From: Thermoplasmatales archaeon SW_10_69_26
GTDB taxonomy: Archaea > Thermoplasmatota > SW-10-69-26
Length of the DNA: 64,000 nt
Direction of reading: 5' to 3'
NCBI GenBank assembly: GCA_003009755.1
Contig: PXUB01000003.1
Location: 1-64,000 of the forward strand
The stretch's first letter is position 1, and the number at the start of each line of letters is the position of its first letter. Under the pieces are notes generated by a model. That model ran no database searches, was not told where the DNA came from, and worked only from the letters and a program-made list of their open reading frames with translations. Shown here one piece after another: positions 35,174-43,970 of the stretch. The translations under genes and the position numbers were made by a program.

Positions 35174-35338
35174 GGTCCAGCCGTCGGACGAGGCAACCTC
35201 GAAAACGGAGCTGGCGAGAACGAGGGGATGAGAGGACGACCCCTCCCGGGGCCGTCTAACCGGCGGTGGACGCGACGATGCGAGCGAGGTCGGCGACGAA
35301 CGAGCGGACCGAGGCAGGGCGTACGAAGAGATGAGTTC

Positions 35339-35432
35339 GGCGTGAGCGGTCGCTGACGAGGAGCGCGAAGCAGGGATACCCCTGTGGTATCCCGATGCAG
35401 CGCAACGACCGTCAGCGGGACCCGCTCACGCC
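35339..35432. other. Long imperfect hairpin between HEPN and hppD
   Basis: Nested complementary arms: GGCGTGAGCGG/CCGCTCACGCC (35339-35349, 35422-35432), CGCTGACG/CGTCAGCG (35351-35358, 35410-35417), GCGC/GCGC and GGGATACC/GGTATCCC (35373-35380, 35386-35393) around loop CCTGT. It could be an ncRNA, a convergent terminator or the end of a mobile segment. The flanking sequence 35174-35338 has no gene. Confidence 0.65.
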
Positions 35433-35476
35433 GGCCTGCCGAGGGAGCTCGTGAGGCAGCCGACCGACCGAGCCCC

Positions 35477-36637
35477 CTATTCGAGCGTGCCGCGTTCTTC
35501 CTGCTGCTGCTCGATCGCCTTGAACAGGGCCTTGAAGTTGCCCTTGCCGAACCCTTGGGCGCCCTTGCGCTGGATGATCTCGAAGAACATCGTCGGGCGA
35601 TCCTGGATCGGGTTCGTGAACAGCTGCAGCAGGTAGCCCTCCTCGTCCTGGTCGACGAGGATGCCGAGCTCGGCCAGGTCCTCGAGCTTCTCGTCGATGT
35701 CTTCGACGGGGATGCGGTCGGGCAGGTCCTCGTAGTAGGTCTCCGGGGCGTCCAGGAAGTCGACGCCGCGGCCGCGCATCTGGTCGATCGTGGTCAGGAT
35801 GTCGTCGGTCGTGATCGCCAGGTGCTGCACGCCCGGCCCGGGGTAGAAGTCCACGTACTCCTGGATCTGGGACTTCTTGAGGCCCTCGGCGGGCTCGTTG
35901 AGCGGGATCTTGACCGACAGGTCGTCGTTGGCCATGACCACGGACCGCAGCGCGGTGTAGTCCGTCGAGATGTCGTCCTCGTCGAACCCGACGAAGCGCT
36001 CGAAGCCGAACACGTCCTCGTAGAAGCTGGCCCAGGGCTCGAGACCGCCCTCCGGCAGGTTGCCGACGGTGTGGTCGATCGTGCCGAGGCCGACGTCGCC
36101 GGCGCCGTCCGCGTCGTCGTAGGGCTCGTAGCCGGGCAGGAACACGCCGTCGTAGTCGGAGCGGTCGACGAACGTGTGCACGGTGTCGCCGAACGTCGCG
36201 ATCGTCGCGATCTCGACGGTGCCATGCTCGTCCTCGAGCGTCTCCGGCTTGCGCACCGCGACCCCGTCGTCGATCTCGCCCTGCGTGAGCTGATCCTCGT
36301 AATCGCGGGCGCGGTCGAGCGCGGTCTGGAACGTGTCCTCGACATCGTCAGCCGCCAAGGCGACGTCGCGGACGCCGTCGGTGTGCAGAGCCACGTGGTC
36401 GGCGATCGTGGTGTCCGGCGTCATCGGCGCCGTCAGGACGATCCGGATGTCCCCCTGCTCCATCACGTAGCTGGCCCGATCCTCCACGTCCGTCTCTGGG
36501 CCGGCGTAGGCGACGGGTTCGAAGCCGTACGCGTGTTCGTAAACGTAGGCCGCCTGCTTGGCGTTCCCAACGTACAGTTCGACGTGGTCGAACCCCTCGA
36601 TCGGGAGCTGTTCCACGTCCGTGTCGTTCGAGGTCAC
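35477..36637 (-). CDS. hppD: 4-Hydroxyphenylpyruvate dioxygenase
   Basis: 386 aa, two VOC (vicinal oxygen chelate) domains. Metal ligands are visible: His in TIDHTVGNLPEG (about 160), His in GPGVQHLAI (about 245) and Glu in TMFFEIIQRKGAQGFGKGNF (about 350), the hallmark C-terminal helix region of the family. It converts 4-hydroxyphenylpyruvate to homogentisate, feeding the dioxygenase at 20742. GTG start; a CCCTTATCG element lies about 38 nt upstream on its strand. A partial copy of its 3' end is at 34234-34400. Confidence 0.92.
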   Translation of the reverse strand: MTSNDTDVEQLPIEGFDHVELYVGNAKQAAYVYEHAYGFEPVAYAGPETDVEDRASYVMEQGDIRIVLTAPMTPDTTIADHVALHTDGVRDVALAADDVEDTFQTALDRARDYEDQLTQGEIDDGVAVRKPETLEDEHGTVEIATIATFGDTVHTFVDRSDYDGVFLPGYEPYDDADGAGDVGLGTIDHTVGNLPEGGLEPWASFYEDVFGFERFVGFDEDDISTDYTALRSVVMANDDLSVKIPLNEPAEGLKKSQIQEYVDFYPGPGVQHLAITTDDILTTIDQMRGRGVDFLDAPETYYEDLPDRIPVEDIDEKLEDLAELGILVDQDEEGYLLQLFTNPIQDRPTMFFEIIQRKGAQGFGKGNFKALFKAIEQQQEERGTLE

Positions 36638-36762
36638 CCTGAGCCCTCCATGACCCTGAACGGACGGCGCCGCGATAAGGGTTGTGTGTCACCGCGTGCC
36701 ATCGACCGCGCGCAAGGTGCCTTGTCGAAGAGTACAAGGGTCCGGGCGAGCTGGCCGGGGTG

Positions 36763-37536
36763 ATGGACGACCTCGAGCTGCTCCGCTCGATGGCCGACGA
36801 GGTCGAGGCGGCGGTCGGTGACCTCTCCCTGAAGGAACGAAGCGAGGAGGCCGGCATCGGCGCCGACGGCCTACCCGCCCACCGCATCGACCGCGTCGCC
36901 GAGCAGGCGGTCTTCGACGTTCTCGAGGGATCCCCCGCCGAGCTGAACGTCTGCTCCGAGGAGCACGGGGTCGAGGAGGTCGGCGCGCCCCGCACCCTGA
37001 TCGTGGACCCCGTCGACGGCACGCGCAACGCCCGCCGCGGCATCCCGTTCTACTGCGTGTCCCTGGCGATCACCTCCGGCGGCCTCGATCGGGTCGAAGC
37101 CGCCCTCGTGCGCAACATCCCCGCCAACCAAGACTACGTGGCCGTGCGCGGCGAGGGCGCCTACTGCGATGGCGAGCCGATCAGCGTCTCCGCCTTCGAT
37201 CCCGAGGAGGCGATCCGCAGCCCGATCCTCGTCTCGCCGGTCGGCACGGTCGCCGCCGGTCCGCTCGAGCAGGCACCCAACGTCCGCGGCCTCGGCGCCG
37301 CCGCGCTCGAGATGTGCCTGGTCGCCCAGGGCTCGATGGACGCCTTCCTCCACCTGACCGAGGGCCTGCGCATCGTGGACGTCGCCGCGGGCCTGCTCAT
37401 CGTCGAGGAGGCCGGCGGCAACGTCGTCGCCCCCGACGGCTCACGCCCCGAGCTCCCCGTCGACCCCAGCGCCCGCACGAGCCTGGTCGCCGTCGGCGAC
37501 GAGACCGTCCTCTCCGATCCGGAGGTGGCAGCGTGA
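36763..37536 (+). CDS. Inositol monophosphatase/fructose-1,6-bisphosphatase family (archaeal type)
   Basis: 257 aa. The Mg-binding motif VDPVDGTRNARRG (about 85) and the second IVDVAAGLLIVEEAGG motif (about 205) define the Li-sensitive phosphatase superfamily. Archaeal members hydrolyse both inositol phosphates and fructose-1,6-bisphosphate, the latter for gluconeogenesis. AGTACAAGG lies about 28 nt before the ATG. The stop overlaps the NAD kinase start (GTGA), and in methanogens homologous domains are also coupled or fused to NAD kinase. Confidence 0.88.
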   Translation: MDDLELLRSMADEVEAAVGDLSLKERSEEAGIGADGLPAHRIDRVAEQAVFDVLEGSPAELNVCSEEHGVEEVGAPRTLIVDPVDGTRNARRGIPFYCVSLAITSGGLDRVEAALVRNIPANQDYVAVRGEGAYCDGEPISVSAFDPEEAIRSPILVSPVGTVAAGPLEQAPNVRGLGAAALEMCLVAQGSMDAFLHLTEGLRIVDVAAGLLIVEEAGGNVVAPDGSRPELPVDPSARTSLVAVGDETVLSDPEVAA

Positions 37537-38348
37537 AGCTGGGCGTCAGCGGCCGCGCCGACATGGACCGCCGCGTCGAACTGGCGCAGGAGGTCGTCGA
37601 GACCTGGGAGAAGGTCGCCGGCGACACCCCCTCGATCGAGCCCGCGCTCGCCGACGCCCTCGGTCGCGACGGCGGCACCCCGGTCGAGGAGATGGACGCC
37701 GAGATCATCGTGCCCGTCGGCGGCGACGGCACGATCCTGTGGACGCTGATGAAGAACCCCGAGGCCCAACTGCTCGGCGTCAACGACGGCGAGCTCGGCT
37801 ATCTGACCGAGGTCGAACCCAACGAGATCCCCGACAGCCTCGAACGCCTGCACGCCGGCGACTACTTCGTCGAAAGCCGCAGCAAGCTCGACGTCACCCT
37901 CGACGGCGAACCGCTGGGCTCGTGCGCCAACGAGGTCGTCGTCAAGACCCCCCGCCCGAGCAAGCTGTTGTCCTTCGAGGTCTACGCCGAGGACCACCGC
38001 CTGGAGGACGTCCAAGCCGACGGCATCATCCTGGCCACGCCCACCGGCTCGACCTCGTACTCGATGTCGGCCGGCGGCCCGCTGGTCCACCCGGCGCTCG
38101 AGGCCGTGCTCTTCGTGCCCATGGCACCGTTCCGCGTCAGCCAACGCCCGATGGTGCTGCCCGCCTCCAGCGACGTCCGCCTTCGGCTGCAGGAGAAGGG
38201 CAAGGAGGGCGTGCTCGCGCTCGACGGCCAAAGCGAACACCGCATGGAGCCCGGCGACGAGCTCGTCGTCAGCCGCTCGGACGACGAGGCCCGCTTCGTC
38301 CGCTTCGAACCGCACTTCTACTCCCGCCTGCGGGAACTGTTCGGGTGA
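37533..38348 (+). CDS. nadK: NAD kinase
   Basis: 271 aa; phosphorylates NAD to NADP. The GGDGTILWT loop (about residue 67), [14 protein letters not shown] and [18 protein letters not shown] (about 165-185) are the family signatures. It starts at GTG 37533 overlapping the phosphatase gene, and its stop overlaps the JAMM gene start, so the three form a tightly coupled operon. Confidence 0.92.
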   Translation: MKLGVSGRADMDRRVELAQEVVETWEKVAGDTPSIEPALADALGRDGGTPVEEMDAEIIVPVGGDGTILWTLMKNPEAQLLGVNDGELGYLTEVEPNEIPDSLERLHAGDYFVESRSKLDVTLDGEPLGSCANEVVVKTPRPSKLLSFEVYAEDHRLEDVQADGIILATPTGSTSYSMSAGGPLVHPALEAVLFVPMAPFRVSQRPMVLPASSDVRLRLQEKGKEGVLALDGQSEHRMEPGDELVVSRSDDEARFVRFEPHFYSRLRELFG

Positions 38349-38788
38349 TCCTCGTGGGGTTCATCGACTGGCTGCTCGGCCGAGAGGACGAGACCCCCAA
38401 CCAGCGCCAACGCAGCGAGCACCCCGTCCAGAAGATCGAGAAGGAGGTGCTCGAGACGATCATCGAGTCCGCCAAGGCCGCCCACCCCAACGAGTTCGCC
38501 GGCGCGCTCCGCGCCGAGGGCGACACGATCACCGCCGTCCTGCTCGTGCCCGGCACCGTGCAAGGCGCCCGCCACGCCGTCATCCGCATGAACCGCTTGC
38601 CGGTCGACCGCAGCGTCGTCGGCGTCGTCCACAGCCACCCCTCGAAGAGCGCCCGCCCCTCCAAGGAGGACCTCCAGCTCTTCGGCAAGCACGGCCACAC
38701 CCACATCATCATCCACCACCCCTACACCGAGACCACCTGGCGGACCTGGAACCACCGCGGCGAACCGGTCCACCTAGACGTCGTCTGA
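38345..38788 (+). CDS. JAMM/MPN+ metalloprotease domain protein
   Basis: 147 aa. [18 protein letters not shown] (about 98-115) is the JAMM zinc motif HxHPx7Sx2D with an upstream Glu in [10 protein letters not shown]. Archaeal stand-alone JAMM proteins remove SAMP/ubiquitin-like modifiers or act in sulfur transfer. Translation is coupled to nadK (4-nt overlap). It begins with a short hydrophobic stretch ([12 protein letters not shown]) of uncertain role. Confidence 0.85.
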   Translation: MILVGFIDWLLGREDETPNQRQRSEHPVQKIEKEVLETIIESAKAAHPNEFAGALRAEGDTITAVLLVPGTVQGARHAVIRMNRLPVDRSVVGVVHSHPSKSARPSKEDLQLFGKHGHTHIIIHHPYTETTWRTWNHRGEPVHLDVV

Positions 38789-38976
38789 CCCCCCTCCGCT
38801 CTGAAACGGGGGCGGCGAGTTCCCGATTCCGCTCACTATCTGGGACGACGCCGGTCCTTGTTATGGCTGCTCTGGCGGCCAACTTCGGCCGTTTCGAAAT
38901 CGAAGGTCGCCCGAAATTTCCCAACGCTTACATAGGCCGTGTTGGGTTAGACGGCAACCCCGAGGGAGACCTTCCA

Positions 38977-39216
38977 ATGACGCACGTGATCGCCGAACCC
39001 TGCATCGGGACCAAGTCCGGAGACTGTGTCGACGTCTGCCCCGTCGACTGCATCTACGAGGAGGAGGAGATGTTCTACATCCACCCCGAGGAGTGCATCG
39101 ACTGCGGGGCTTGCGTCGCCGTGTGCCCGGTGACGGCGATCTTCACCGAGGGCGACCTGCCCGACAAGTGGTCCGAGTACAAGGAGAAGAACCGCGAGCT
39201 CGCCGGCCTCGCGTAA
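38977..39216 (+). CDS. 7Fe-type ferredoxin
   Basis: 79 aa. The first cluster motif is [19 protein letters not shown] and the second [18 protein letters not shown], the arrangement of [3Fe-4S][4Fe-4S] (or Zn-type) dicluster ferredoxins. It is a likely electron acceptor of KorAB. CTTACATAGG (38926-38935) is a strong TATA candidate, giving about a 20-nt leader with GGAGA before the ATG at 38977. Confidence 0.9.
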   Translation: MTHVIAEPCIGTKSGDCVDVCPVDCIYEEEEMFYIHPEECIDCGACVAVCPVTAIFTEGDLPDKWSEYKEKNRELAGLA

Positions 39217-39274
39217 GCGACGTATCGACCACCCGTCGCGAACCCTGAAGGCCCCCGGCGAGCATTCCAAGCCC

Positions 39275-39949
39275 GTGGCCCTCGACCGCGAACGCGTCCA
39301 CGGCCAGCGGGTCCGCCCGGCCCGACGCCCTCGCTGGCGGTCCTACGCCCCTGCGATCGTCACCACGCTCCTGGCAGCGTCGTTGATCCCTGCCGGGAGC
39401 GGTCTCGCCGACCTCGGCGCTCGGATCGCCCTGCCCGCCCACGCCTCGGTGACGATCGCCGCGGGACTCGTCGTGTTGCTCACCAGCCTCACGGCTGCCC
39501 TTTGCGACCAGCCGCCGGCCCGCTGGTACATCGCCGGCGTCTTCGCCGTCAGCCTCGGCGGCAACGTCGCCCCGACGACGTGGGTCTCGATCCCGCTCGT
39601 CGCGACCGGCGTGATCGGCCTGCTCGTCCGCGAGGTCGAACGCGGCTTCGACGGCATCACGCTCGGCCCGGCCGGGTTGACGATCCACCGCCCGCTCAAG
39701 GACCCGCTCACCGTCGACTACGAGGACGTCCGCGCCGTCCACACGACACCCTCCGTCGACGACGACGGCACGCTCATCCTCGAGACCGAGCACGGCACCG
39801 TCACCGCTGGCGACCTCCCCGCCGTGGGCGATCTCAAGGCCCGCATCGAGGCCCGCACCGGCGGCTTCGACGTCGACGATCCCCAACAGACCGCTCGCGA
39901 GGTCCGCGAACGCATCCAGGACATCGTGCGAGGCAAGACCCCGACGTGA
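39275..39949 (+). CDS. Membrane protein with cytoplasmic PH-like domain, unknown
   Basis: 224 aa: about four hydrophobic segments in residues 25-120, then a soluble beta-rich part (LGPAGLTIHRPLKDPLTVDY, VRAVHTTPS, LILETEHGTVTAG) resembling bacterial PH-like domains, and a charged helix. The stop overlaps the acetyltransferase start (GTGA). No function is assignable. Confidence 0.65.
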   Translation: MALDRERVHGQRVRPARRPRWRSYAPAIVTTLLAASLIPAGSGLADLGARIALPAHASVTIAAGLVVLLTSLTAALCDQPPARWYIAGVFAVSLGGNVAPTTWVSIPLVATGVIGLLVREVERGFDGITLGPAGLTIHRPLKDPLTVDYEDVRAVHTTPSVDDDGTLILETEHGTVTAGDLPAVGDLKARIEARTGGFDVDDPQQTAREVRERIQDIVRGKTPT

Positions 39950-40407
39950 GCTCCGCCGACCCCGAGATCCGCAGCCTGACCCCCGGCGACCGCGAGGCCG
40001 TCCGCCAGCTGCACGAGGCCTCCTTCGCCGACGAGGTCGCCTTCGACGACATCGTGCTCGACCGCGTGTTCCGCCACTGGAACACGCTCAACCTCGTCGC
40101 CGAGACCGAGGACGGCATCGTCGGCTTCGCCGCCGCCTTGCACGGCAGCCGACCGAAGGCCCGCCTGCTCACGATCCAGACCCACCCCGAGGCCCGCGGG
40201 CGAGGCGTCGCCAGCGCCCTCCTCGCGGAGGTCCAACGCCGGCTGCGAGCCCGCAAGGCCGACGTGCTCGAGCTCGAGGTGCACGTCGACAACGAGCCCG
40301 CGATCGAGCTCTACGAGAAGCGGGGCTTCGCGATCGAGCGCGAGGACCCGGCCGCCTACCCGAGCCTCGACACCTCGGCCGGCTACGTCATGCACAAACA
40401 GCTCTAG
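39946..40407 (+). CDS. GNAT N-acetyltransferase, RimI-like
   Basis: 153 aa GNAT fold: TIQTHPEARGRGVASALLAE is the acetyl-CoA loop (about 78-97) and HVDNEPAIELYEKRGFAIER the C-terminal motif. Resembles RimI-type protein N-terminal acetyltransferases. Translationally coupled to the upstream membrane protein gene by a 4-nt overlap. Confidence 0.83.
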   Translation: MSSADPEIRSLTPGDREAVRQLHEASFADEVAFDDIVLDRVFRHWNTLNLVAETEDGIVGFAAALHGSRPKARLLTIQTHPEARGRGVASALLAEVQRRLRARKADVLELEVHVDNEPAIELYEKRGFAIEREDPAAYPSLDTSAGYVMHKQL

Positions 40408-40449
40408 CGAACCCAACGCCTTTTTGAGGGCGATACGGCTGGCCGGTCG

Positions 40450-41412
40450 ATGCGGTTGGTCTCGTTCCAGCGGTCGGACGCCGCGAGCGTCGAGGCAGGC
40501 GTGCTCGACGACGGCAGCGTGATCCCGGTCCGCCAGCTCGTCGACATCGCCCACGCCGTCGTCGACCGCGACCCGCCCGAACGCCTGCGCTCGGCCGATC
40601 CCGTCACGATGGAGGTCCTGCTCGACGGTTTCGGCGAACACCAACCGCTGCTGGAGGCCGCGCTCGCCGAGATCGACGACTCCCAGGGCCTGTCCCGCGA
40701 GGACGTGTACCTGCATCCGCCGGTCCCGACGCCGCCCTCGCTTCGCGACTTCTACGCCTTCGAGGGCCACGTCAGCCGCTCGTGGAAGCGCCGCGGCGAG
40801 CCCGTGCCCGACGCCTGGTACGAGATCCCCGTCTTCTACTTCTCGAACCCGGCCGCCACGTACGGGCCCGGCCAACCCGTTCCTCGCCCCAACTCGACCC
40901 GAGCCCTCGACTTCGAGCTCGAGGCCGCCTGGATCGTCGGCAAGCGCGCCCGCGACCTCGACGAGACCGAGGCCGAGAACGCCATCGTCGGCCTCACCAT
41001 CATGGACGACTTCAGCGCCCGCGACGTCCAAAAACAAGAGATGAGCGTCGGCCTGGGCCCCTCGAAGGGCAAGGACTTCGCGACCGCGCTGGGCCCTGCG
41101 ATCGTGACGCTCGACGAGCTGCCCCGAACCGACGAGGGCCACTTCGACCTCACCATGGAGGCCTACGTCGACGGGGAACGGATCTCCCAAGGCAACCTCG
41201 ACCAGCTCCAGTACACGATCGCCGAGATGACGGCCCACGCCAGCCGCGACACCTGGTTGCAACCCGGCGACGTCATGGGCACCGGCACCGTCGGCACCGG
41301 CTCGACCCTCGATCAGGGCACCGAGGAGTGGCTGGAACCCGGCCAGACCGTGCGCCTGGAGATCGAGGGCCTCGGCACGCTGGAGAACGAGATCGTCGAC
41401 CCCGGCGCCTGA
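40450..41412 (+). CDS. Fumarylacetoacetate hydrolase family protein
   Basis: 320 aa. FAH-domain features: PPSLRDFYAFEGHV, FYFSNPAATYGPGQPVPRP, acidic metal site in LDFELEAAWIVG, TIMDDFSARDVQ, and GTGTVGTGS near the end. With hmgA and hppD in the window, fumarylacetoacetate cleavage to fumarate and acetoacetate is a plausible role, but the family also hydrolyses other acylpyruvates. A CCTTTTTGAG element about 28 nt before the ATG indicates a leaderless transcript. Confidence 0.85.
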   Translation: MRLVSFQRSDAASVEAGVLDDGSVIPVRQLVDIAHAVVDRDPPERLRSADPVTMEVLLDGFGEHQPLLEAALAEIDDSQGLSREDVYLHPPVPTPPSLRDFYAFEGHVSRSWKRRGEPVPDAWYEIPVFYFSNPAATYGPGQPVPRPNSTRALDFELEAAWIVGKRARDLDETEAENAIVGLTIMDDFSARDVQKQEMSVGLGPSKGKDFATALGPAIVTLDELPRTDEGHFDLTMEAYVDGERISQGNLDQLQYTIAEMTAHASRDTWLQPGDVMGTGTVGTGSTLDQGTEEWLEPGQTVRLEIEGLGTLENEIVDPGA

Positions 41413-41455
41413 GACGTCACGGCCGGGCACGATCGCGCCGACCTCTCGCCGGCCG

Positions 41456-41593
41456 TCAGAAGAGCAGGACCCAGGCGATGTAGCCGTAGCCGAAGAACAC
41501 GAACGCCATCGACACGATCCACAGCCACCGGAAAGCGTTGGCGCGGCGCTCGGGATCCTCGAGCACGGCGAGGAGCCGATCCTCGATCGACAT
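41456..41593 (-). CDS. Small single-span membrane protein
   Basis: 45 aa: MSIEDRLLAVLEDPERRANA, then a membrane span FRWLWIVSMAFVFFGYGYIA and WVLLF end. The composition (basic/acidic N-terminal helix, aromatic-rich span) and clean start suggest a real small protein. It lies between convergent fahA-like and divergent trmI genes. Function unknown. Confidence 0.6.
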   Translation of the reverse strand: MSIEDRLLAVLEDPERRANAFRWLWIVSMAFVFFGYGYIAWVLLF

Positions 41594-41677
41594 CCACCGA
41601 AGTTCACCTGTCCTTTGCCGTTCAACGTTTCCCCTTCACCCCCCGGCTTCAAGGACCCCCACCTCTTCGTCGGGCCG

Positions 41678-42451
41678 ATGCCATCCCAGTCGGCGCCCGG
41701 CGACCCGATCGTGCTCAAACGCGACGACAGCACGCACCTGTTCCTCGTGCCCGAGCCCGGCGACACCGTCGACGTCGACGGGATCGGCGTCGTGAGCGGC
41801 GACCTGCTCGCCGACCTGGCCGTCGGCGACCGGATGGAGCTGGGCCGCACCGCCTTCCGGGTGCTGTCCCCCACCCCCCAGCTCGTCTTCGAAGCCCTCG
41901 AACGCGGCGCCCAAGTGATCCGCCCCGCCGACGCCGCCCGCATCGCCCACCTCGCCGCGATCGGTCCGGGCACCCGCGTCGTCGAAGGCGGCGCCGGCAG
42001 CGGCGCGTTGACCGCCTACCTGGCTCACCTCGTCGGCGACGACGGCCAGGTCGTCACCGTCGACCGGCGCCAGGACCACCTCGACGTGGCTCGCCGCAAC
42101 GTCGAGCGCGCCGGCCTGGCCGACCGCGTCAGCTTTCGGGAAGCCGAGCTGGCCGGCGTGGAGGAGGCCTGCGATGCGTTCGTGGTGGACGTGCCCTCGC
42201 CGGCCGACGTCGCTCCCGCCGTCGAGGACGGCCTGCGCCCCGGCGGCCGGGTCGTGTTCTACAACCCGCTCGTCGACCAGGTGCAGGCCGTCCGCGAGGC
42301 GCTCGACGAGGCGCCCTTCGCCGAGGTGCGCACCCTCGAGGCCCTGCAGCGGGACTGGGTCGTGCACGAGCGCGGCGCTCGCCCGGACTTCGACATGCTC
42401 GGCCACACCGGGTTCCTGACCGCGGCCACGCGCGTCACCGAGCGCTCGTGA
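41678..42451 (+). CDS. trmI: tRNA (adenine-N1)-methyltransferase TrmI family
   Basis: 257 aa. A small N-terminal beta domain (FLVPEPGDTVDVDGIGVVSG in part) is followed by a Rossmann methyltransferase: VVEGGAGSGALTAYLA binds SAM (about 105-120) and VVDVPSPADVA corresponds to the catalytic Asp motif region. QVIRPADAARI precedes it, as in archaeal enzymes methylating A57/A58. ATG 41678 was chosen over TTG 41615; CTTCAAGG lies 28 nt before it. Confidence 0.87.
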   Translation: MPSQSAPGDPIVLKRDDSTHLFLVPEPGDTVDVDGIGVVSGDLLADLAVGDRMELGRTAFRVLSPTPQLVFEALERGAQVIRPADAARIAHLAAIGPGTRVVEGGAGSGALTAYLAHLVGDDGQVVTVDRRQDHLDVARRNVERAGLADRVSFREAELAGVEEACDAFVVDVPSPADVAPAVEDGLRPGGRVVFYNPLVDQVQAVREALDEAPFAEVRTLEALQRDWVVHERGARPDFDMLGHTGFLTAATRVTERS

Positions 42452-43751
42452 CCTGAACCTGGAACACCAACAGCCGACCGCCCAGGTTGTTCTCGCCGTA
42501 GGCTTGGCGCCCGTAGGCGTCCTCGGGCGCGATGAACCCGACCACGGTCTCGCCCAACCGGGCACGCTGGATCAAATCGCCCGGCTGGGTCTTGTTCAGC
42601 GTCTCGGGCGAGGGCGACAGCGGGATGGCCTGAGGCTGGGCCGGCGGGTCCTTGAACCAGGTCAGGGACGCCTCGTCGACGTAGATGGTTTCGGTCGTGT
42701 CGAAGGCCCGGCCGTCCTCGAGCACCCCGATGTAGCGGAGGTGCACCTTGTCCTGATCGACGGCGGGCTGACCGAGTTCGCCCACGCGCGTCGTCAACTC
42801 GAGCGAGGTCGAGGACTCCTCGCCCCGGAACGTGACGTCGAACGTCTTCTCGGTCCCGGTCTCGGCGTCCTCGGGCACCGTCACGTTCAGCCCGTAGACC
42901 ACGGTTTGGCCGGAGGAGACGACGACCTGCTCGGCGTTCGTGATCGTCGCCCCCCACCCCTCGACGTCGTCCAGCGAGGTCTCCATCGTCCCGTCGAGGA
43001 TCGAGGGCCCCGTGTTGCGGACCGCGATCAGGTGCTCGGCGGTGTCGCCCGGCTCGGCCACCTCGGTGCAATCGTACCCGTAGGCGGACAGCTCGGGCGG
43101 GGGCGCAGCCGGCTCGGGCGGATCGATCCACGTCACGTTCTCCAGGTGAGCCCCGTACAGCGGTCGGTTGCGGTCGTCGGTCGGGGTGTAGGACAGCTCG
43201 CGCGCCGTGTCCAGGCCCTCGACGACCTTGCCGAACACCGGGTTGCGGTCGTCGAGGCTCGGCGAGGGCGACAACGTGATCACGAACTGGCTGCCGGCCC
43301 CGTTCGGCTGCGGGCTCAACAGCGAGACGATGCCGGGCTCGTCGTGGCGCAGGAACTGGTGGTGCTCGTCGACGGTGTTGAAGTGGTAGCCGCCCGAGCC
43401 CCACGCGTCCCGATCGTCGTTGCTCGAGCGCGGGTCGCCGCCGAACACGGCCTCGTCGGGGAACACCTGGTGGAAGCGGGTGTCCTCCCAAGTGTCCTCC
43501 TGCTGGGCCAGCCGGTTGACGTGGCCCGCCGTGAAGGGGACCTGTTGCCCGTACACGACGATCGTCATCGTGCCGTTCGTCGTCTCGAACCGCAACCGAG
43601 GGTTGTGCTCGGTCGTCGGCTCGAACGAGGTGTCCAGCTGGCCGCAGGGCTCGATCGGGTTCTCGGTCGACGGCCCAGCGCCGGTGCCCGCGCATCCGGC
43701 GAAGACGGGTACCAGAACGACGAGCGCGAGCGCGAAACCCCGGCCACGCAT
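42435..43751 (-). CDS. Lipoprotein foldase with cyclophilin and FKBP-type domains
   Basis: 438 aa. The lipobox FAGC ends a leader (FALALVVLVPVFAGC). Residues about 50-215 form a cyclophilin-type peptidyl-prolyl isomerase (RFHQVFPDEAVFGGD, SQFVITLSPSPSL, FGKVVEGLD). A middle beta domain (about 230-330) resembles archaeal extracellular NEW3-like folds. The C-terminus (from about 335: KVHLRYIGVLEDGRAFDTT; GFIAPEDAYG) is FKBP-like. Two unrelated isomerase folds in one extracytoplasmic chaperone are unusual. CGTTTTTGC lies about 28 nt before the ATG. It overlaps trmI's 3' end by 17 nt, convergently. Confidence 0.82.
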   Translation of the reverse strand: MRGRGFALALVVLVPVFAGCAGTGAGPSTENPIEPCGQLDTSFEPTTEHNPRLRFETTNGTMTIVVYGQQVPFTAGHVNRLAQQEDTWEDTRFHQVFPDEAVFGGDPRSSNDDRDAWGSGGYHFNTVDEHHQFLRHDEPGIVSLLSPQPNGAGSQFVITLSPSPSLDDRNPVFGKVVEGLDTARELSYTPTDDRNRPLYGAHLENVTWIDPPEPAAPPPELSAYGYDCTEVAEPGDTAEHLIAVRNTGPSILDGTMETSLDDVEGWGATITNAEQVVVSSGQTVVYGLNVTVPEDAETGTEKTFDVTFRGEESSTSLELTTRVGELGQPAVDQDKVHLRYIGVLEDGRAFDTTETIYVDEASLTWFKDPPAQPQAIPLSPSPETLNKTQPGDLIQRARLGETVVGFIAPEDAYGRQAYGENNLGGRLLVFQVQVTSAR

Positions 43752-43970
43752 GCTCTGGCCAACCCGGGCCCCGGCAAAAACGTTCCCGATGTTGGCCCTG
43801 GTCGTGACAGCTGGCCCGTCCCCGCCGCTTGCCTCGGGGGAACACCGAGGTTGCGGATATCGAAAGGGCTTTCCCGAGCTCGCCGGCTCGGCCGATCGCA
43901 GGGTCGCCGTGGACAGAGCGCCATCGTCCCCCGATCCGCCGACCCGCGGGTCCGTCACCCTGGGGGCTGG

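Noticed and set aside
29434-35476. Integrase or transposase explaining the toxin-antitoxin insertions
   Set aside because: No recombinase, IS element or clear terminal inverted repeats were found in this interval.
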